Under the pieces are notes generated by a model. That model was given only the letters and a program-made list of their open reading frames with translations. It did not search any database and was not told the DNA's origin. Shown here one piece after another: positions 34,478 through 42,407 of a DNA stretch of 43,756 bases (position 1 is the first letter of the stretch; the number at the start of each line of letters is the position of its first letter). This DNA comes from Candidatus Zixiibacteriota bacterium (GTDB taxonomy: Bacteria > Zixibacteria > MSB-5A5 > WJJR01): positions 13,465-57,220 of the forward strand of contig JBFMGX010000007.1 in NCBI GenBank assembly GCA_040752595.1. The letters are read 5' to 3'. The translations under genes and the position numbers were made by a program.

Positions 34478-35704
34478 TCACGATGTGACTTTCTGAAGGG
34501 ACTTCAGGTCTTCCAACTCCGCTTCGATGAAGCTCGTGAGGCCGCCTTCGATCTGTCCGTTCTGATTGACTGTCTGGCGTTCAAACGACGTGACCTTCTT
34601 GTCTTTCCTGGCGAAGTAGCAAGCCAAGTCATCAGCTTGGAGTTCTCCCTTCTCTACGAGTACAAGAAGCGCCGTGAGGAGGAACTCACTGTGTGTAGAG
34701 ATCACGAATCTCTTGTCCTCTTCACGCGAAATGTCGACGACTGCCCTCGCGAAATTCCGGATCGCAGTCGGATGCAGGTGGATTTCTGGCTCTTCCAAAC
34801 AAACCCAACGGACATCTTCACCGAGGCACTTCGCCAACACATACACGATCTGATTGGCTCCGAACCCATCGTTTACCAATTCAGACGATACGCCGGTCGT
34901 TTTGTCCGTGGAATCAAGAGTGAAGACTGCGGTACCTGGTGTTACATTGACTCGGAATTCTCTCTCGAGAATCCTCTCGAAGTAGTGGCTCACCCTCGAC
35001 ACTAGGATCTTGTTCGTCGACAAGAGGGTCGCAACCTCGTCTTCTGTGACAGCTCCAGGTGACATCGGGACAGAAGAGTACTGGAACTTCGAGAAGCCGC
35101 GTTTGAGAGGTACAAAACTGATAGAACTCAATGTATGTACAGGATCATCAAACAAAACTGCGATGTCCTCAGCTGTCTTCCGGATCTCTACCTCTGTTGA
35201 AGGTGCCTGCACCTGCGCCCTGACGCCATTCCACGTGACAGTGTACGACGACTCGCCGATGCCCACGGATTGCTGGGCCTGTTGGTTGCCGGGATATGGG
35301 AACGGGACATCGAGGGTCAGGTCAACTTCAGGAAAGACACCTGTGACACCAGCGGAAAGCGATAATACACCGCTGTCCTTTCTTATCCCGGCCTTGAGGA
35401 CAAGTGAAGATCGCCCATCGTGAGCGCCAATCGAACAAGGGAACTCGTCCTTCAGTGCAAGTTCTATCTGGTTCCTGGCCCGGTGATCGAATACAACGCT
35501 GTCGAAGCCACCCAAGTTCACAAAGCCGTAGCCGAAGAAACTACTCGAGTTCTGGGTCGGGTTCAGAAACACGTTCTTCAAGGTTAGCAAAGCATAGAGC
35601 AGACTCGATTTCCCAGCCCCGTTCGGCCCATACAGAACCGTGATGCGTCCAAGATCGATCTCCTGGTCTTGGACTGAACGGAAGTTCTTGATCCCGAGTT
35701 TCAT
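34478..35704 (-). CDS. AAA/ABC-type ATPase (OLD/RloC-like, AAA_15 type)
   Basis: 408 residues. The N terminus IKNFRSVQDQEIDLG is typical of RecF/OLD/SMC-like ATPases. Walker A is GPNGAGKSS (26-34). A long middle insertion (about 45-270) follows, then a signature-like NDGFGANQ (278-285), Walker B LEEPEIHLHP (303-312) and the H-loop STHSE (336-340). No C-terminal TOPRIM or HNH nuclease is present, so the nuclease partner may be the PIN-like protein 21 bases downstream. Such pairs occur in phage defence and toxin systems. Start at 35704: GGAGG six bases upstream; the frame is open to 35749. Lower G+C than neighbours suggests transfer. Confidence 0.85.
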   Translation of the reverse strand: MKLGIKNFRSVQDQEIDLGRITVLYGPNGAGKSSLLYALLTLKNVFLNPTQNSSSFFGYGFVNLGGFDSVVFDHRARNQIELALKDEFPCSIGAHDGRSSLVLKAGIRKDSGVLSLSAGVTGVFPEVDLTLDVPFPYPGNQQAQQSVGIGESSYTVTWNGVRAQVQAPSTEVEIRKTAEDIAVLFDDPVHTLSSISFVPLKRGFSKFQYSSVPMSPGAVTEDEVATLLSTNKILVSRVSHYFERILEREFRVNVTPGTAVFTLDSTDKTTGVSSELVNDGFGANQIVYVLAKCLGEDVRWVCLEEPEIHLHPTAIRNFARAVVDISREEDKRFVISTHSEFLLTALLVLVEKGELQADDLACYFARKDKKVTSFERQTVNQNGQIEGGLTSFIEAELEDLKSLQKVTS

Positions 35705-35805
35705 CTTCGCCCTCCGGATGCGCCCTGCAGGCGAGGCATCCCCTATCAAGAAAGATCAAAGCCCGTAAGCGGTCAAGACCCGAGGAGCTGGTTGGCGTTT
35801 TCGAA

Positions 35806-36204
35806 TCAAAAACCTCCACACGCCGCCACCGCTTCGATTTCCACCCGCGCGTCCTTCGGAAGCCGCCCCACTTGGATGGTCGAGCGCGCCGGTGTGACGC
35901 CGGGAAAGTGACGGGCGTAGACCTCATTCATGGCGGCGAAGTCGTTCATGTCGATCAGAAAGACGGTCGTCTTCAATACGCGATCCATTCCCGAGCCCGC
36001 AGCTTCCAAGAGGGCACGCATGTTGGCCAGGGCACGTTCCGTCTGCTCGGCCACGCCGCCGGGGACCATCTGTCCCGTTCGGGGATCGAGCGGAATCTGA
36101 CCGCTGAGGAAGACGAGCGCCCCGCCGCCGAAGTGAATCGCCGGGCTGTAGGGGCCGACCGCACCGGGCGCCTCGGCAGTTGTCACCATACGAATGTCGT
36201 CCAT
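35806..36204 (-). CDS. RidA-family (YjgF) protein, putative enamine/imine deaminase
   Basis: 132 residues, typical RidA length. RidA proteins hydrolyse reactive 2-aminoacrylate and related enamines and stop damage to PLP enzymes. Family features are APGAVGPYSPAI, VFLSGQIPLDP, the ALANMRALLEAAGSGMDRVLKTTVFL segment, PARSTIQVGRLPKDA with the catalytic Arg, and VEIEAVA with Glu. The start at 36204 has AGGAG nine bases before it; the frame is open to 36228. Not obviously linked to the ATPase downstream. Confidence 0.93.
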   Translation of the reverse strand: MDDIRMVTTAEAPGAVGPYSPAIHFGGGALVFLSGQIPLDPRTGQMVPGGVAEQTERALANMRALLEAAGSGMDRVLKTTVFLIDMNDFAAMNEVYARHFPGVTPARSTIQVGRLPKDARVEIEAVAACGGF

Positions 36205-36649
36205 GCCTGTCTCTCTCCTATCGAGCATGAGTCATTATCTATAAGGCAACCGACGGGGTGGGACAAGGGAAAAGCGACGTGGTGCGGTCTGCTCGATTAC
36301 CAAGAATGGGGTTGAAACAGTGGTCGAAGCAGCCGATGTCATCCCGAGTCCGCCCATGGCGGACGGGGGATCTGCTGTTTCTCCGATGAGAGGAAAGCGG
36401 ATTCCTCGCCCCGCCAAAGAGCGGCGGGACTCGGAATGACATAGGTCGCCCTCGTCAGCAACCCGCCAAACGGCAGGTCGAAGCAGCCGTTGTCATCCCG
36501 AGTCCGCCGCGGCGGACGAGGGATCTGCTGTTTGTTCCTACCGACATTGGCAGGAATAGCAGATCCCTCGTTCCGCTCCGCCCTCGGGGTGGCGCGTCAC
36601 TCGGGATGACATCGCATTGGCACGATCCGGCATAAATCGTGAGGAAAAG
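36205..36649. repeat. Intergenic region with two tandem copies of a dispersed inverted repeat
   Basis: 445 bases without a gene (the terminator follows to the right). Copy 1 is 36338-36442, copy 2 is 36492-36611. Each is preceded by GGTCGAAGCAGCC, so the repeated unit including flank is about 150 bases. Each opens GTCATCCCGAGTCCGCC, contains GAGGGATCTGCTGTTT, and closes with a CGGAATGACAT- or CGGGATGACAT-type end. See 18767-18859 for the family. Confidence 0.8.
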
Positions 36650-36686
36650 AAGAAAGGCCCCCGCGGAGGCGCAGCGGGGGCTGATC
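36650..36686 (-). terminator. Intrinsic terminator after 36721-37380
   Basis: On the minus strand, AGCCCCCGC - TGCGCCTCC - GCGGGGGCCT with TTTCTTC directly after. A 9-bp G+C-rich stem with a partial T-run, located just past the stop at 36721. Confidence 0.8.
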
Positions 36687-36720
36687 AGGGGAACCGGCGG
36701 AGGGGGGACGGTTCCCGTGT

Positions 36721-37380
36721 CTATTTGCCGTAGTTCTTCATCAGTTCGAGGATGTTCTGCAGCGACGTGGTGACATTGGTCAGCGCCTGCGAGTACCGTT
36801 TGATCAACTCCGTGTACTGCCAGCGCAGGGCGAACGCCTTGGGCGGGAAGTCGAAGATGTCCATCAAGGTCTTCGTGCGGATCTCATCGATGTACTTCAC
36901 AACATCGTATGGATACTCCCCGACGTCGACCGAGGTCAGCTCGCCGCGGGCGATCCGGTCGCGCACGAGCTCGACTTTCTCCAACATCACCGTGCCCAGA
37001 CACCAGGGTGTCATGACCACGCCAAGGTTGTGACGCTCAGCATAGAAGACGCGTACATTCTTGAGAACCAAATCGACAATGATCCGTCGCGCCCGGCAAT
37101 ATGACAATGTCTCGGCGTGCTCCGGCCCGCATCCGGCCAGCAACTCCTGCGTGTGAGCCAGATCTTGCTGGCATCGCGCCGCCAGGAGTTCAAGGAACTG
37201 GTAATAGTCCTCGAAGTAGACCTTGAGGTTCTCGGAGAGTGTCATGATGTAATGTCCACGCTCGTCCTTCTTGACCTTGGGCTCGCGCTGGTTTTCCAGG
37301 CGTGACGGCGAAAAACCGCGCTCGGCATCTCCGAACGGGCTGGCGTGCAGCGGCACCGGCAGACTCTTGTTCGCGCTCAT
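36721..37380 (-). CDS. Hypothetical protein, all-helical
   Basis: 219 residues as drawn. Composition is mostly helical: residues 50-75 (LKVYFEDYYQFLELLAAR), a conserved-looking ETLSYCRARRIIVDLVLKNVRVFYAERHNLGVV stretch (split around residues 90-122), then VGEYPYDVVKYIDEIRTKT and a last helix QALTNVTTSLQNILELMKN. No family recognised. The first 45 residues are polar and linker-like. The start is uncertain: candidates in this frame are 37380 (ATG), 37428 (ATG) and 37479 (TTG), none with a clear ribosome-binding site, while a strong one precedes an ATG at 37540 in another frame, hinting at a frameshift. A strong terminator follows. Confidence 0.65.
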   Translation of the reverse strand: MSANKSLPVPLHASPFGDAERGFSPSRLENQREPKVKKDERGHYIMTLSENLKVYFEDYYQFLELLAARCQQDLAHTQELLAGCGPEHAETLSYCRARRIIVDLVLKNVRVFYAERHNLGVVMTPWCLGTVMLEKVELVRDRIARGELTSVDVGEYPYDVVKYIDEIRTKTLMDIFDFPPKAFALRWQYTELIKRYSQALTNVTTSLQNILELMKNYGK

Positions 37381-37700
37381 GCCCGCCAGAAGTGCAAGCC
37401 CCGTGCCGCTCCCAATCCGGTTCGGCCACATGGACTGCCGCTGCCTGCAGTACCGCTCCCCGTCGTCCCCGGGAGCCAATTGTCGATGTCACAGAGAGTT
37501 GCGGTGCGGCGTCGGGTGGCGACGCGGGGTCAGAATCCATGAGATCTCCTACGCGCTATTCCACTCACTGCGCCGTAAGACTCAAAGTGCGCAACAGCGT
37601 TCACTCATGGCGGCCAAAGGCATGGGAAGTTCGCCCCGTCACGATTCGCTCGCACCAGATTTCTGCTGACCGGATGTGACCGGGGCAGTACGTTGCCGAC
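37381..37700. other. Gap between the divergent unknown gene and ruvX
   Basis: 320 bases. Two open frames overlap here on the minus strand (to 37479 and from 37540). The second starts with GTAGGAGATCTC then ATG at 37540, a very good start signal, and opens with MDSDPASPPDAAPQL before entering a different frame from the unknown gene. The part nearer ruvX (37560-37700) shows no gene or clear promoter. Confidence 0.5.
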
Positions 37701-38168
37701 ATGGGCCCGGAGGAACCAATCGGAGTGGGTGGCAGGGTCTTGGCGGTCGACTATGGACGTCGCCGCATAGGCCTGGCGATCTCTGATCCCAGCGGGACAA
37801 TCGCAACGGGCCTGGGGACAATCGCGATAAAGGATGTTGCTGAGGCGGTCGCGCGCATTGCCGCCAAGCGAGCGGAGTGGCAATACACCCGGATTGTCGT
37901 GGGGATGCCACTGGAGACTTCCGGCCGGCCGGGACCGATGGCCCAAGAGGTGGCGGCCTTCGTCAAAAAGCTCGAGCGCGCCTGCGTCGACATACCCGTG
38001 GTGACCATCGACGAGCGGTTCACGTCGGCCGAGGCGCACCGTTTGTTTCATCAGTCCGGCCGCAAACTCAAAGGACACAAAGCCGAGATCGACCGCCTCG
38101 CGGCAGAAATCCTGTTACGGCAATACCTCGACACTCACGGCACACATGGCACCGAGGCCGATGAATAG
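37701..38168 (+). CDS. ruvX: Putative pre-16S rRNA nuclease / Holliday junction resolvase YqgF
   Basis: 155 residues. RNase-H-like fold with LAVDYGRRRIGLAISDP (14-30), IVVGMPLE (64-71), the VTIDERFTSAEA motif and IDRLAAEILLRQYLD. Active acidic residues Asp17, Glu and Asp are in place. Family members process the 5' end of 16S rRNA or resolve Holliday junctions. ATG at 37701; the ribosome-binding site is weak. Its last codons overlap the next small ORF (ATGAATAG). Confidence 0.93.
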   Translation: MGPEEPIGVGGRVLAVDYGRRRIGLAISDPSGTIATGLGTIAIKDVAEAVARIAAKRAEWQYTRIVVGMPLETSGRPGPMAQEVAAFVKKLERACVDIPVVTIDERFTSAEAHRLFHQSGRKLKGHKAEIDRLAAEILLRQYLDTHGTHGTEADE

Positions 38169-38325
38169 ACGTCTGCCGCTGTCCGGGACCGAAATAATCA
38201 GCGAGGGACTGCGCGAGATTGTGTCGACTGTCCTGGCGCTGCTACTTGTCGTCCCCGCAGTCCTGATTCGGACGGCCGACCGACTCGTGTCGACTTTCAT
38301 CCGTCGCCGCGGGGGACTGGATTGA
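38161..38325 (+). CDS. Small membrane ORF between ruvX and mltG
   Basis: 54 codons. The ATG overlaps the ruvX stop (ATGAATAG) and its TGA ends one base before the mltG ATG, so the ORF exactly fills the gap between two genes. Translation: basic/polar N terminus (MNRRLPLSGTEIISEG), a hydrophobic segment EIVSTVLALLLVVPAVLI (about 19-36), and a basic tail RLVSTFIRRRG. A single-pass membrane peptide is likely. Too short for automatic calls; I do not recognise the family. Confidence 0.6.
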   Translation: MNRRLPLSGTEIISEGLREIVSTVLALLLVVPAVLIRTADRLVSTFIRRRGGLD

Positions 38326-38326
38326 C

Positions 38327-39328
38327 ATGACTGTGAAAGCGCTGGGGGCGGTCATGGGACTTGCCGCTCTGGCGGCGGCGGTCGCGGTTGTCGCGTATGC
38401 CTGGTTCGTACCGATCGATCTGACATCCACCGTGCCGGTCACGATTGCCAAGGGCGAAGGGACCGCGCAGATCGCCACCAAGCTCGATCAACTGGGACTC
38501 CTGCGCGCGCGTCGCCTGTTCATCTGGCGGGCGCGCTGGCGTGGCATCGACCGCCACCTGCGCCCCGGCCGCTATGAGTTCTTCGGCCCCACGCGGATGT
38601 CCGACATTCTCGACGCCCTCAGTCAAGGACGTGCGGTCCAGGTCGCGGTCACGATTCCCGAGGGATGGACGATGGCCCGCATGGCCGCGCACTTGGGAAA
38701 GCAGTTGGGATTCGACAGCGCGGCGTTCTTGGCTGCGGCCGAGGACTCCGCGATCGCAGGGCAATCAGGCTCCCCCGTTAACCGGATTGAGGGGTACCTT
38801 TGGCCGGAGACCTATGAGTTCTATTGGGGCGTCGAGCCGCGCGAGGTCATCGCGCGAATGCTGGTGACCGGGACGGTGATCTATGTCGATTCGCTGGGGA
38901 CCCGTGCCGCCTCCCTTGGGATGTCCCACCACCAAGTGCTGACTCTGGCCTCGATGATCGAAGCCGAAGCCGCCGAAGGAGATGAACGGGCGCGCATCTC
39001 CGCAGTCTTCCATAACCGCCTGAAGCGCGGTATGCTCCTGCAATGCGATCCGACCGTGGTCTATGCCATCGGCGGGCTGCGGAACGGCCGGCCGCTGCAG
39101 GACAGCGACCTGACCGTGGACTCGCCCTACAACACGTATCTGTACCCCGGACTGCCACCGGGCCCGATCTGCAGTCCCGGACTGGCCGCGATCATCGCGG
39201 CGTTGTATCCCGATTCCACCGATGATCTGTATTTTGTCGCCGACGGCCGGGGCGGACACATCTTCTCGTCCACGTTGGAAGAGCACAACCGGGCAAAGGT
39301 GAGAGTGAAGAATCGACGCGACCGGTAG
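38327..39328 (+). CDS. mltG: Endolytic murein transglycosylase MltG
   Basis: 333 residues. MltG cuts nascent peptidoglycan strands inside the chain and sets glycan length. One N-terminal membrane helix (8-28) is followed by a LysM-like region (TVPVTIAKGEGTAQIATKLDQLGLL), then the YceG catalytic domain with YLWPETYEFY, LTLASMIEAEAAEGDERARISAVFHNRL and QCDPTVVYAIGG, followed by SPYNTYLYPGLPPGPICSPG. The catalytic Glu lies in MIEAEA. The start follows the small ORF by one base. Confidence 0.95.
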   Translation: MTVKALGAVMGLAALAAAVAVVAYAWFVPIDLTSTVPVTIAKGEGTAQIATKLDQLGLLRARRLFIWRARWRGIDRHLRPGRYEFFGPTRMSDILDALSQGRAVQVAVTIPEGWTMARMAAHLGKQLGFDSAAFLAAAEDSAIAGQSGSPVNRIEGYLWPETYEFYWGVEPREVIARMLVTGTVIYVDSLGTRAASLGMSHHQVLTLASMIEAEAAEGDERARISAVFHNRLKRGMLLQCDPTVVYAIGGLRNGRPLQDSDLTVDSPYNTYLYPGLPPGPICSPGLAAIIAALYPDSTDDLYFVADGRGGHIFSSTLEEHNRAKVRVKNRRDR

Positions 39329-39343
39329 GGAGCCGCCTGCATC

Positions 39344-40285
39344 TTGAGAGAATCATCAGTTCCAGAGAATTCGACACTTCTTAGTCAACTGTCGCGGCTG
39401 ACCACCGAGGCGCAGGATCGGAAATATCGTCGTCTCGACCGTGAACCGTTGCGACGCGTCCTGCAGAGGATCAATGATGCCGATCGCACGGTGCCCGAGG
39501 CGATCCGACGCTCCCTGACACAGATCGAACAAGCGACACGGCTGGTGATCGAGACATGGCGGGAAGGGGGACGTCTGTTCTACGCCGGTGCCGGCACATC
39601 CGGTCGGCTGGGAGTTCTCGATGCGGCGGAACTGCCGCCGACATTCGGACTCGATCATCGTCGCGCGGTCGGCTTGATCGCCGGGGGGCACGGGACACTG
39701 ATCCGTTCTCGCGAGGGAGTCGAGGATTCGGCGGCCGACGGCGCCCGTGCCGTGGGACGACACCGCCTCGGAGCCAAGGACTGCCTGATTGCCATCGCCG
39801 CCTCACGACGGACGCCGTACACGCTCGGTGCGCTGGCATCGGCCCGGAGACGCGGCGCGCGGACGATCTTCCTGGTCGCCAATCCCCGTCCGGTCGTCGT
39901 CGACGCGGAGGCCGCCGACGTTGTAATCGCGGTCGTGGTCGGTCCCGAGGTTGTCGCCGGATCGACACGCATGAAGGCCGGCACGGCGCAGAAGCTGGTG
40001 CTGAACATGATCACGACTGCGGCGATGGTGCAACTGGGCAAGACCTATCAGAACTGGATGGTCGATCTGAAGGCAACCTCCGCCAAACTGCGCGAGCGGA
40101 GCATCCGCATCCTCATGCTGACAACCGACCTCGACTATGAAGCGGCGCGACGCCTCTTGACCCGTGCCGCCGGCTCGGTGAAGCATGCCATTGTGATGAG
40201 AAGGATGGGAATCCCGATGCGTGAGGCGGATCGGCGACTGCGCGCGGCCGGGGGACACGTGTACCGCGCTCTCGGTGAGCGATGA
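39344..40285 (+). CDS. murQ: N-acetylmuramic acid 6-phosphate etherase
   Basis: 313 residues. MurQ splits MurNAc-6-P to GlcNAc-6-P and lactate in peptidoglycan recycling. SIS-domain motifs GAGTSGRLGVLDAAELPPTFG (82-102), GPEVVAGSTRMKAGTAQKLVLNM and the C-terminal NWMVDLKATSAKLRERSIRI pattern are all typical. TTG start at 39344, 15 bases after mltG, so it probably belongs to the same unit. No MurNAc PTS gene is seen. Confidence 0.94.
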   Translation: MRESSVPENSTLLSQLSRLTTEAQDRKYRRLDREPLRRVLQRINDADRTVPEAIRRSLTQIEQATRLVIETWREGGRLFYAGAGTSGRLGVLDAAELPPTFGLDHRRAVGLIAGGHGTLIRSREGVEDSAADGARAVGRHRLGAKDCLIAIAASRRTPYTLGALASARRRGARTIFLVANPRPVVVDAEAADVVIAVVVGPEVVAGSTRMKAGTAQKLVLNMITTAAMVQLGKTYQNWMVDLKATSAKLRERSIRILMLTTDLDYEAARRLLTRAAGSVKHAIVMRRMGIPMREADRRLRAAGGHVYRALGER

Positions 40286-40403
40286 GTCCGATGGTCGGCG
40301 GCGCTTCTTGACTTTGCCATTGGTGTACCGCCATGTTGGATCAGACCAGGGCTTTTCGGTAGCGACGGCGCGCCGAACCAGGCCCCACGACAACCCGGAG
40401 GAC

Positions 40404-40757
40404 ATGATGCCACATTGCCCAAGCTGCCATGCCGAATACCCCGACGGCCGCGTCGAATGCGTTGACTGCGGAGTCGCGTTGGTTGAGGATTGGGAAGAAG
40501 AGGAGCGCAACGATGAGGAGGGCGATGGCGAGTCGCGCTATGTCCTCCTGCGCAACTACCCGACCCGCGTTCATGCCGAGATGGTTCAGGAGGCGCTGAC
40601 ACAGGAAGGGATTCCCGCGATCATCAAGTCCGACGAGTTGTATGGGATCGCCACAGGTATCGGCAGTGCCGGGCAACCCAGGATCAGCATTTGGGTCCCG
40701 GAGGACCAGAAGGACGAAGCCAAAGAGATCGCCGACGGGACACTGGACCCGTTGTAG
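40404..40757 (+). CDS. Zinc-ribbon plus DUF2007 protein
   Basis: 117 residues. A zinc-ribbon-like N terminus (CPSCHAEYPDGRVECVDCG, two CxxC pairs) is followed by an acidic linker (DWEEEERNDEEGDGE) and a DUF2007 domain (YVLLRNYPTRVHAEMVQEAL to AKEIADG), a small domain linked by annotation to signal transduction. ATG pair at 40404/40407 with GGAGG in front. The open frame starts at 40221, but that part overlaps murQ and is not family-like. Function unknown. Confidence 0.82.
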   Translation: MMPHCPSCHAEYPDGRVECVDCGVALVEDWEEEERNDEEGDGESRYVLLRNYPTRVHAEMVQEALTQEGIPAIIKSDELYGIATGIGSAGQPRISIWVPEDQKDEAKEIADGTLDPL

Positions 40758-40798
40758 GAGCCGCTGACCGGATGGGATTCCATCGGGCACATCAGACC

Positions 40799-40880
40799 CC
40801 TCGCTCCGCTCGGGGTGACACGAGGATTCCTCCCCTTGGAGGCAAGCGCGTCGTTCCGAGCGAAGCGAGGAACCTGCTTT
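40799..40880. repeat. Diverged copy of the CGAAGCGAGGAA... dispersed repeat
   Basis: CCCCTCGCTCCGCTCGGGGTGACACGAGG at the left and CGTTCCGAGCGAAGCGAGGAACC at the right. It is an imperfect inverted repeat, related by the GAGCGAAGCGAGGAA words to the family at 18767-18859. Confidence 0.5.
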
Positions 40881-40927
40881 CCCATCAACGAGCGTAGGTC
40901 AGCCCATTCCCTTGAAGGTCGCAAGCC

Positions 40928-42145
40928 ATGCTCCGCTCCCACCCCGCTTGTCTTCTGGTGACGAGGGCACTGCCGGTCATCGTTGCCTGTGGGATCATTC
41001 TCCCCAGTACCCATGTATCGATCTGCGCCGCGACACTGGCCGAGCGGCTGGAGAAGGCGAAAGTCATTCGCGAGTTCAAGACCGGGGGGGCGCATGTATG
41101 GCAACTTGCGGTGGCCAAGGACATTGTGGCGTTCGTGCTGTGGCGGAATGACAGTTCGGCCGTGGAGGCATTCGATCCGACCGGTGCGCTCCGGTTCCGG
41201 TTTGCGTTGCCAGACAGCACTGAGGGTCCTCGCCTGTGCGGCGTTGACCTGAGTGAAGACGGAGCGACTGTAATTGTCACGGAATGCGGTGACGAGTACT
41301 TTGAGCACCGCGTCTTCGATGTCGCTGGCAAACTGTGTTTTGCGTTGGGCACGGCGGCGTATCTGGTCCCCTCCCCGCAGGGGCAGTACTTTAGCAAGCA
41401 GTATAACGAGATTACTGCCGCGCTACTGTCGATCTATGATCGCCAGGGGAAGGAAGTCCGGAAGTTGGAGGGTATGCTGTCGGGCTGGAATTGTGTCTTC
41501 GCCGACGACGAGCATCTGTTTATTGCCGACCCGGACTCGGCCTGGATCGTGGACGTTCAGACGGGGGCGACTCAAGCCAGCGCTCTCGGACTGGGGGGGT
41601 ATCGTCGGGTCCCGACAATCAGAATGTCGCGATCGGACTCGGTCGCTGCGGTCTGCAACTACAACACGATTGTCATGTTGTCGACCACCGACCTCACCGA
41701 GCTGTGGCGGGATTCGTCTGATATGGACCTGTACACGCTGGCGATCGATGAGGGGGCCGATGTGTTGGCGATGCAATTCGCGGACTGGAGGGCGGGCTAC
41801 GGCTTCTTCCGGCTCGTCTCCTTGCGGAATGGGCAGCGCTTGTGCGAGTCGGAGAGGATCCCATCGCTGTCGAGTTCTGCCCGCCATACCGCTGACATCA
41901 CGTGGTTCTATGGCGGTGTGCTGTCACAGTGGGGCCCACCGAATTCCAGCTTCAGTGTCTTCACTGGCGACGAACAGCACTGGACGCTGTTCCTGCAATG
42001 GGATGGTGAGGCGCAGTCGTTGAGCAAACCGGCGAAAATCCCGGGGATTTATCGTGTGATGGAGGAGCAGGCGGGCACTCAACGCTATGTGCGTGTGGAT
42101 TCTGCTATGGGTCGCGCGCAACTCGTAGAGATTCCCGGGAGGTAG
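40928..42145 (+). CDS. Secreted hypothetical protein, beta-propeller-like
   Basis: 405 residues. An N-terminal hydrophobic segment (about 10-33) ending in a CAATLA-like site looks like a signal peptide. The rest consists of repeated beta-strand-like blocks with no clear catalytic motif (VWQLAVAKDIVAFVLW, LCGVDLSEDGATVIVTE, CVFADDEHLFIADPDSAWIVDV, TIRMSRSDSVAAVCNYNTIVML), spaced 40-50 residues, as in WD40-like or NHL-like propellers. I do not recognise a family. It is followed by a small zinc-ribbon gene on the same strand. Confidence 0.65.
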   Translation: MLRSHPACLLVTRALPVIVACGIILPSTHVSICAATLAERLEKAKVIREFKTGGAHVWQLAVAKDIVAFVLWRNDSSAVEAFDPTGALRFRFALPDSTEGPRLCGVDLSEDGATVIVTECGDEYFEHRVFDVAGKLCFALGTAAYLVPSPQGQYFSKQYNEITAALLSIYDRQGKEVRKLEGMLSGWNCVFADDEHLFIADPDSAWIVDVQTGATQASALGLGGYRRVPTIRMSRSDSVAAVCNYNTIVMLSTTDLTELWRDSSDMDLYTLAIDEGADVLAMQFADWRAGYGFFRLVSLRNGQRLCESERIPSLSSSARHTADITWFYGGVLSQWGPPNSSFSVFTGDEQHWTLFLQWDGEAQSLSKPAKIPGIYRVMEEQAGTQRYVRVDSAMGRAQLVEIPGR

Positions 42146-42170
42146 TGTCCTTTCGCCTCCGAGTGCTGTC

Positions 42171-42359
42171 ATGCCCTCCCAACGCGAATGCCCCTCCTGT
42201 GCCTCGATGGTCCCGGCCGATCATGACCGCTGCTTCATCTGCGGCTATGAATTTGCGGGGAAGCCGGCGCGACGTTCTTGGCGAGCGTGGCTCGCGGTCG
42301 TGCTGCTCGTGATCTTCCTGTACCCGTTGTTCCGCCTGCTGCTCTCGCTCTTCCACTGA
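42171..42359 (+). CDS. Small zinc-ribbon membrane protein
   Basis: 62 residues. Two CxxC pairs (CPSC 8-11, CFIC 21-24) form a zinc ribbon in the first 26 residues, then a basic stretch and one hydrophobic helix (about 43-60, WLAVVLLVIFLYPLFRLLL). A membrane-anchored zinc ribbon; no known function. ATG at 42171, shortly after the secreted protein gene ends. Confidence 0.65.
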   Translation: MPSQRECPSCASMVPADHDRCFICGYEFAGKPARRSWRAWLAVVLLVIFLYPLFRLLLSLFH

Positions 42360-42407
42360 GGGAACCAGAAGGCGACGAGGCCCGCGTAAAGACCCGGAGG
42401 ATGCGTG

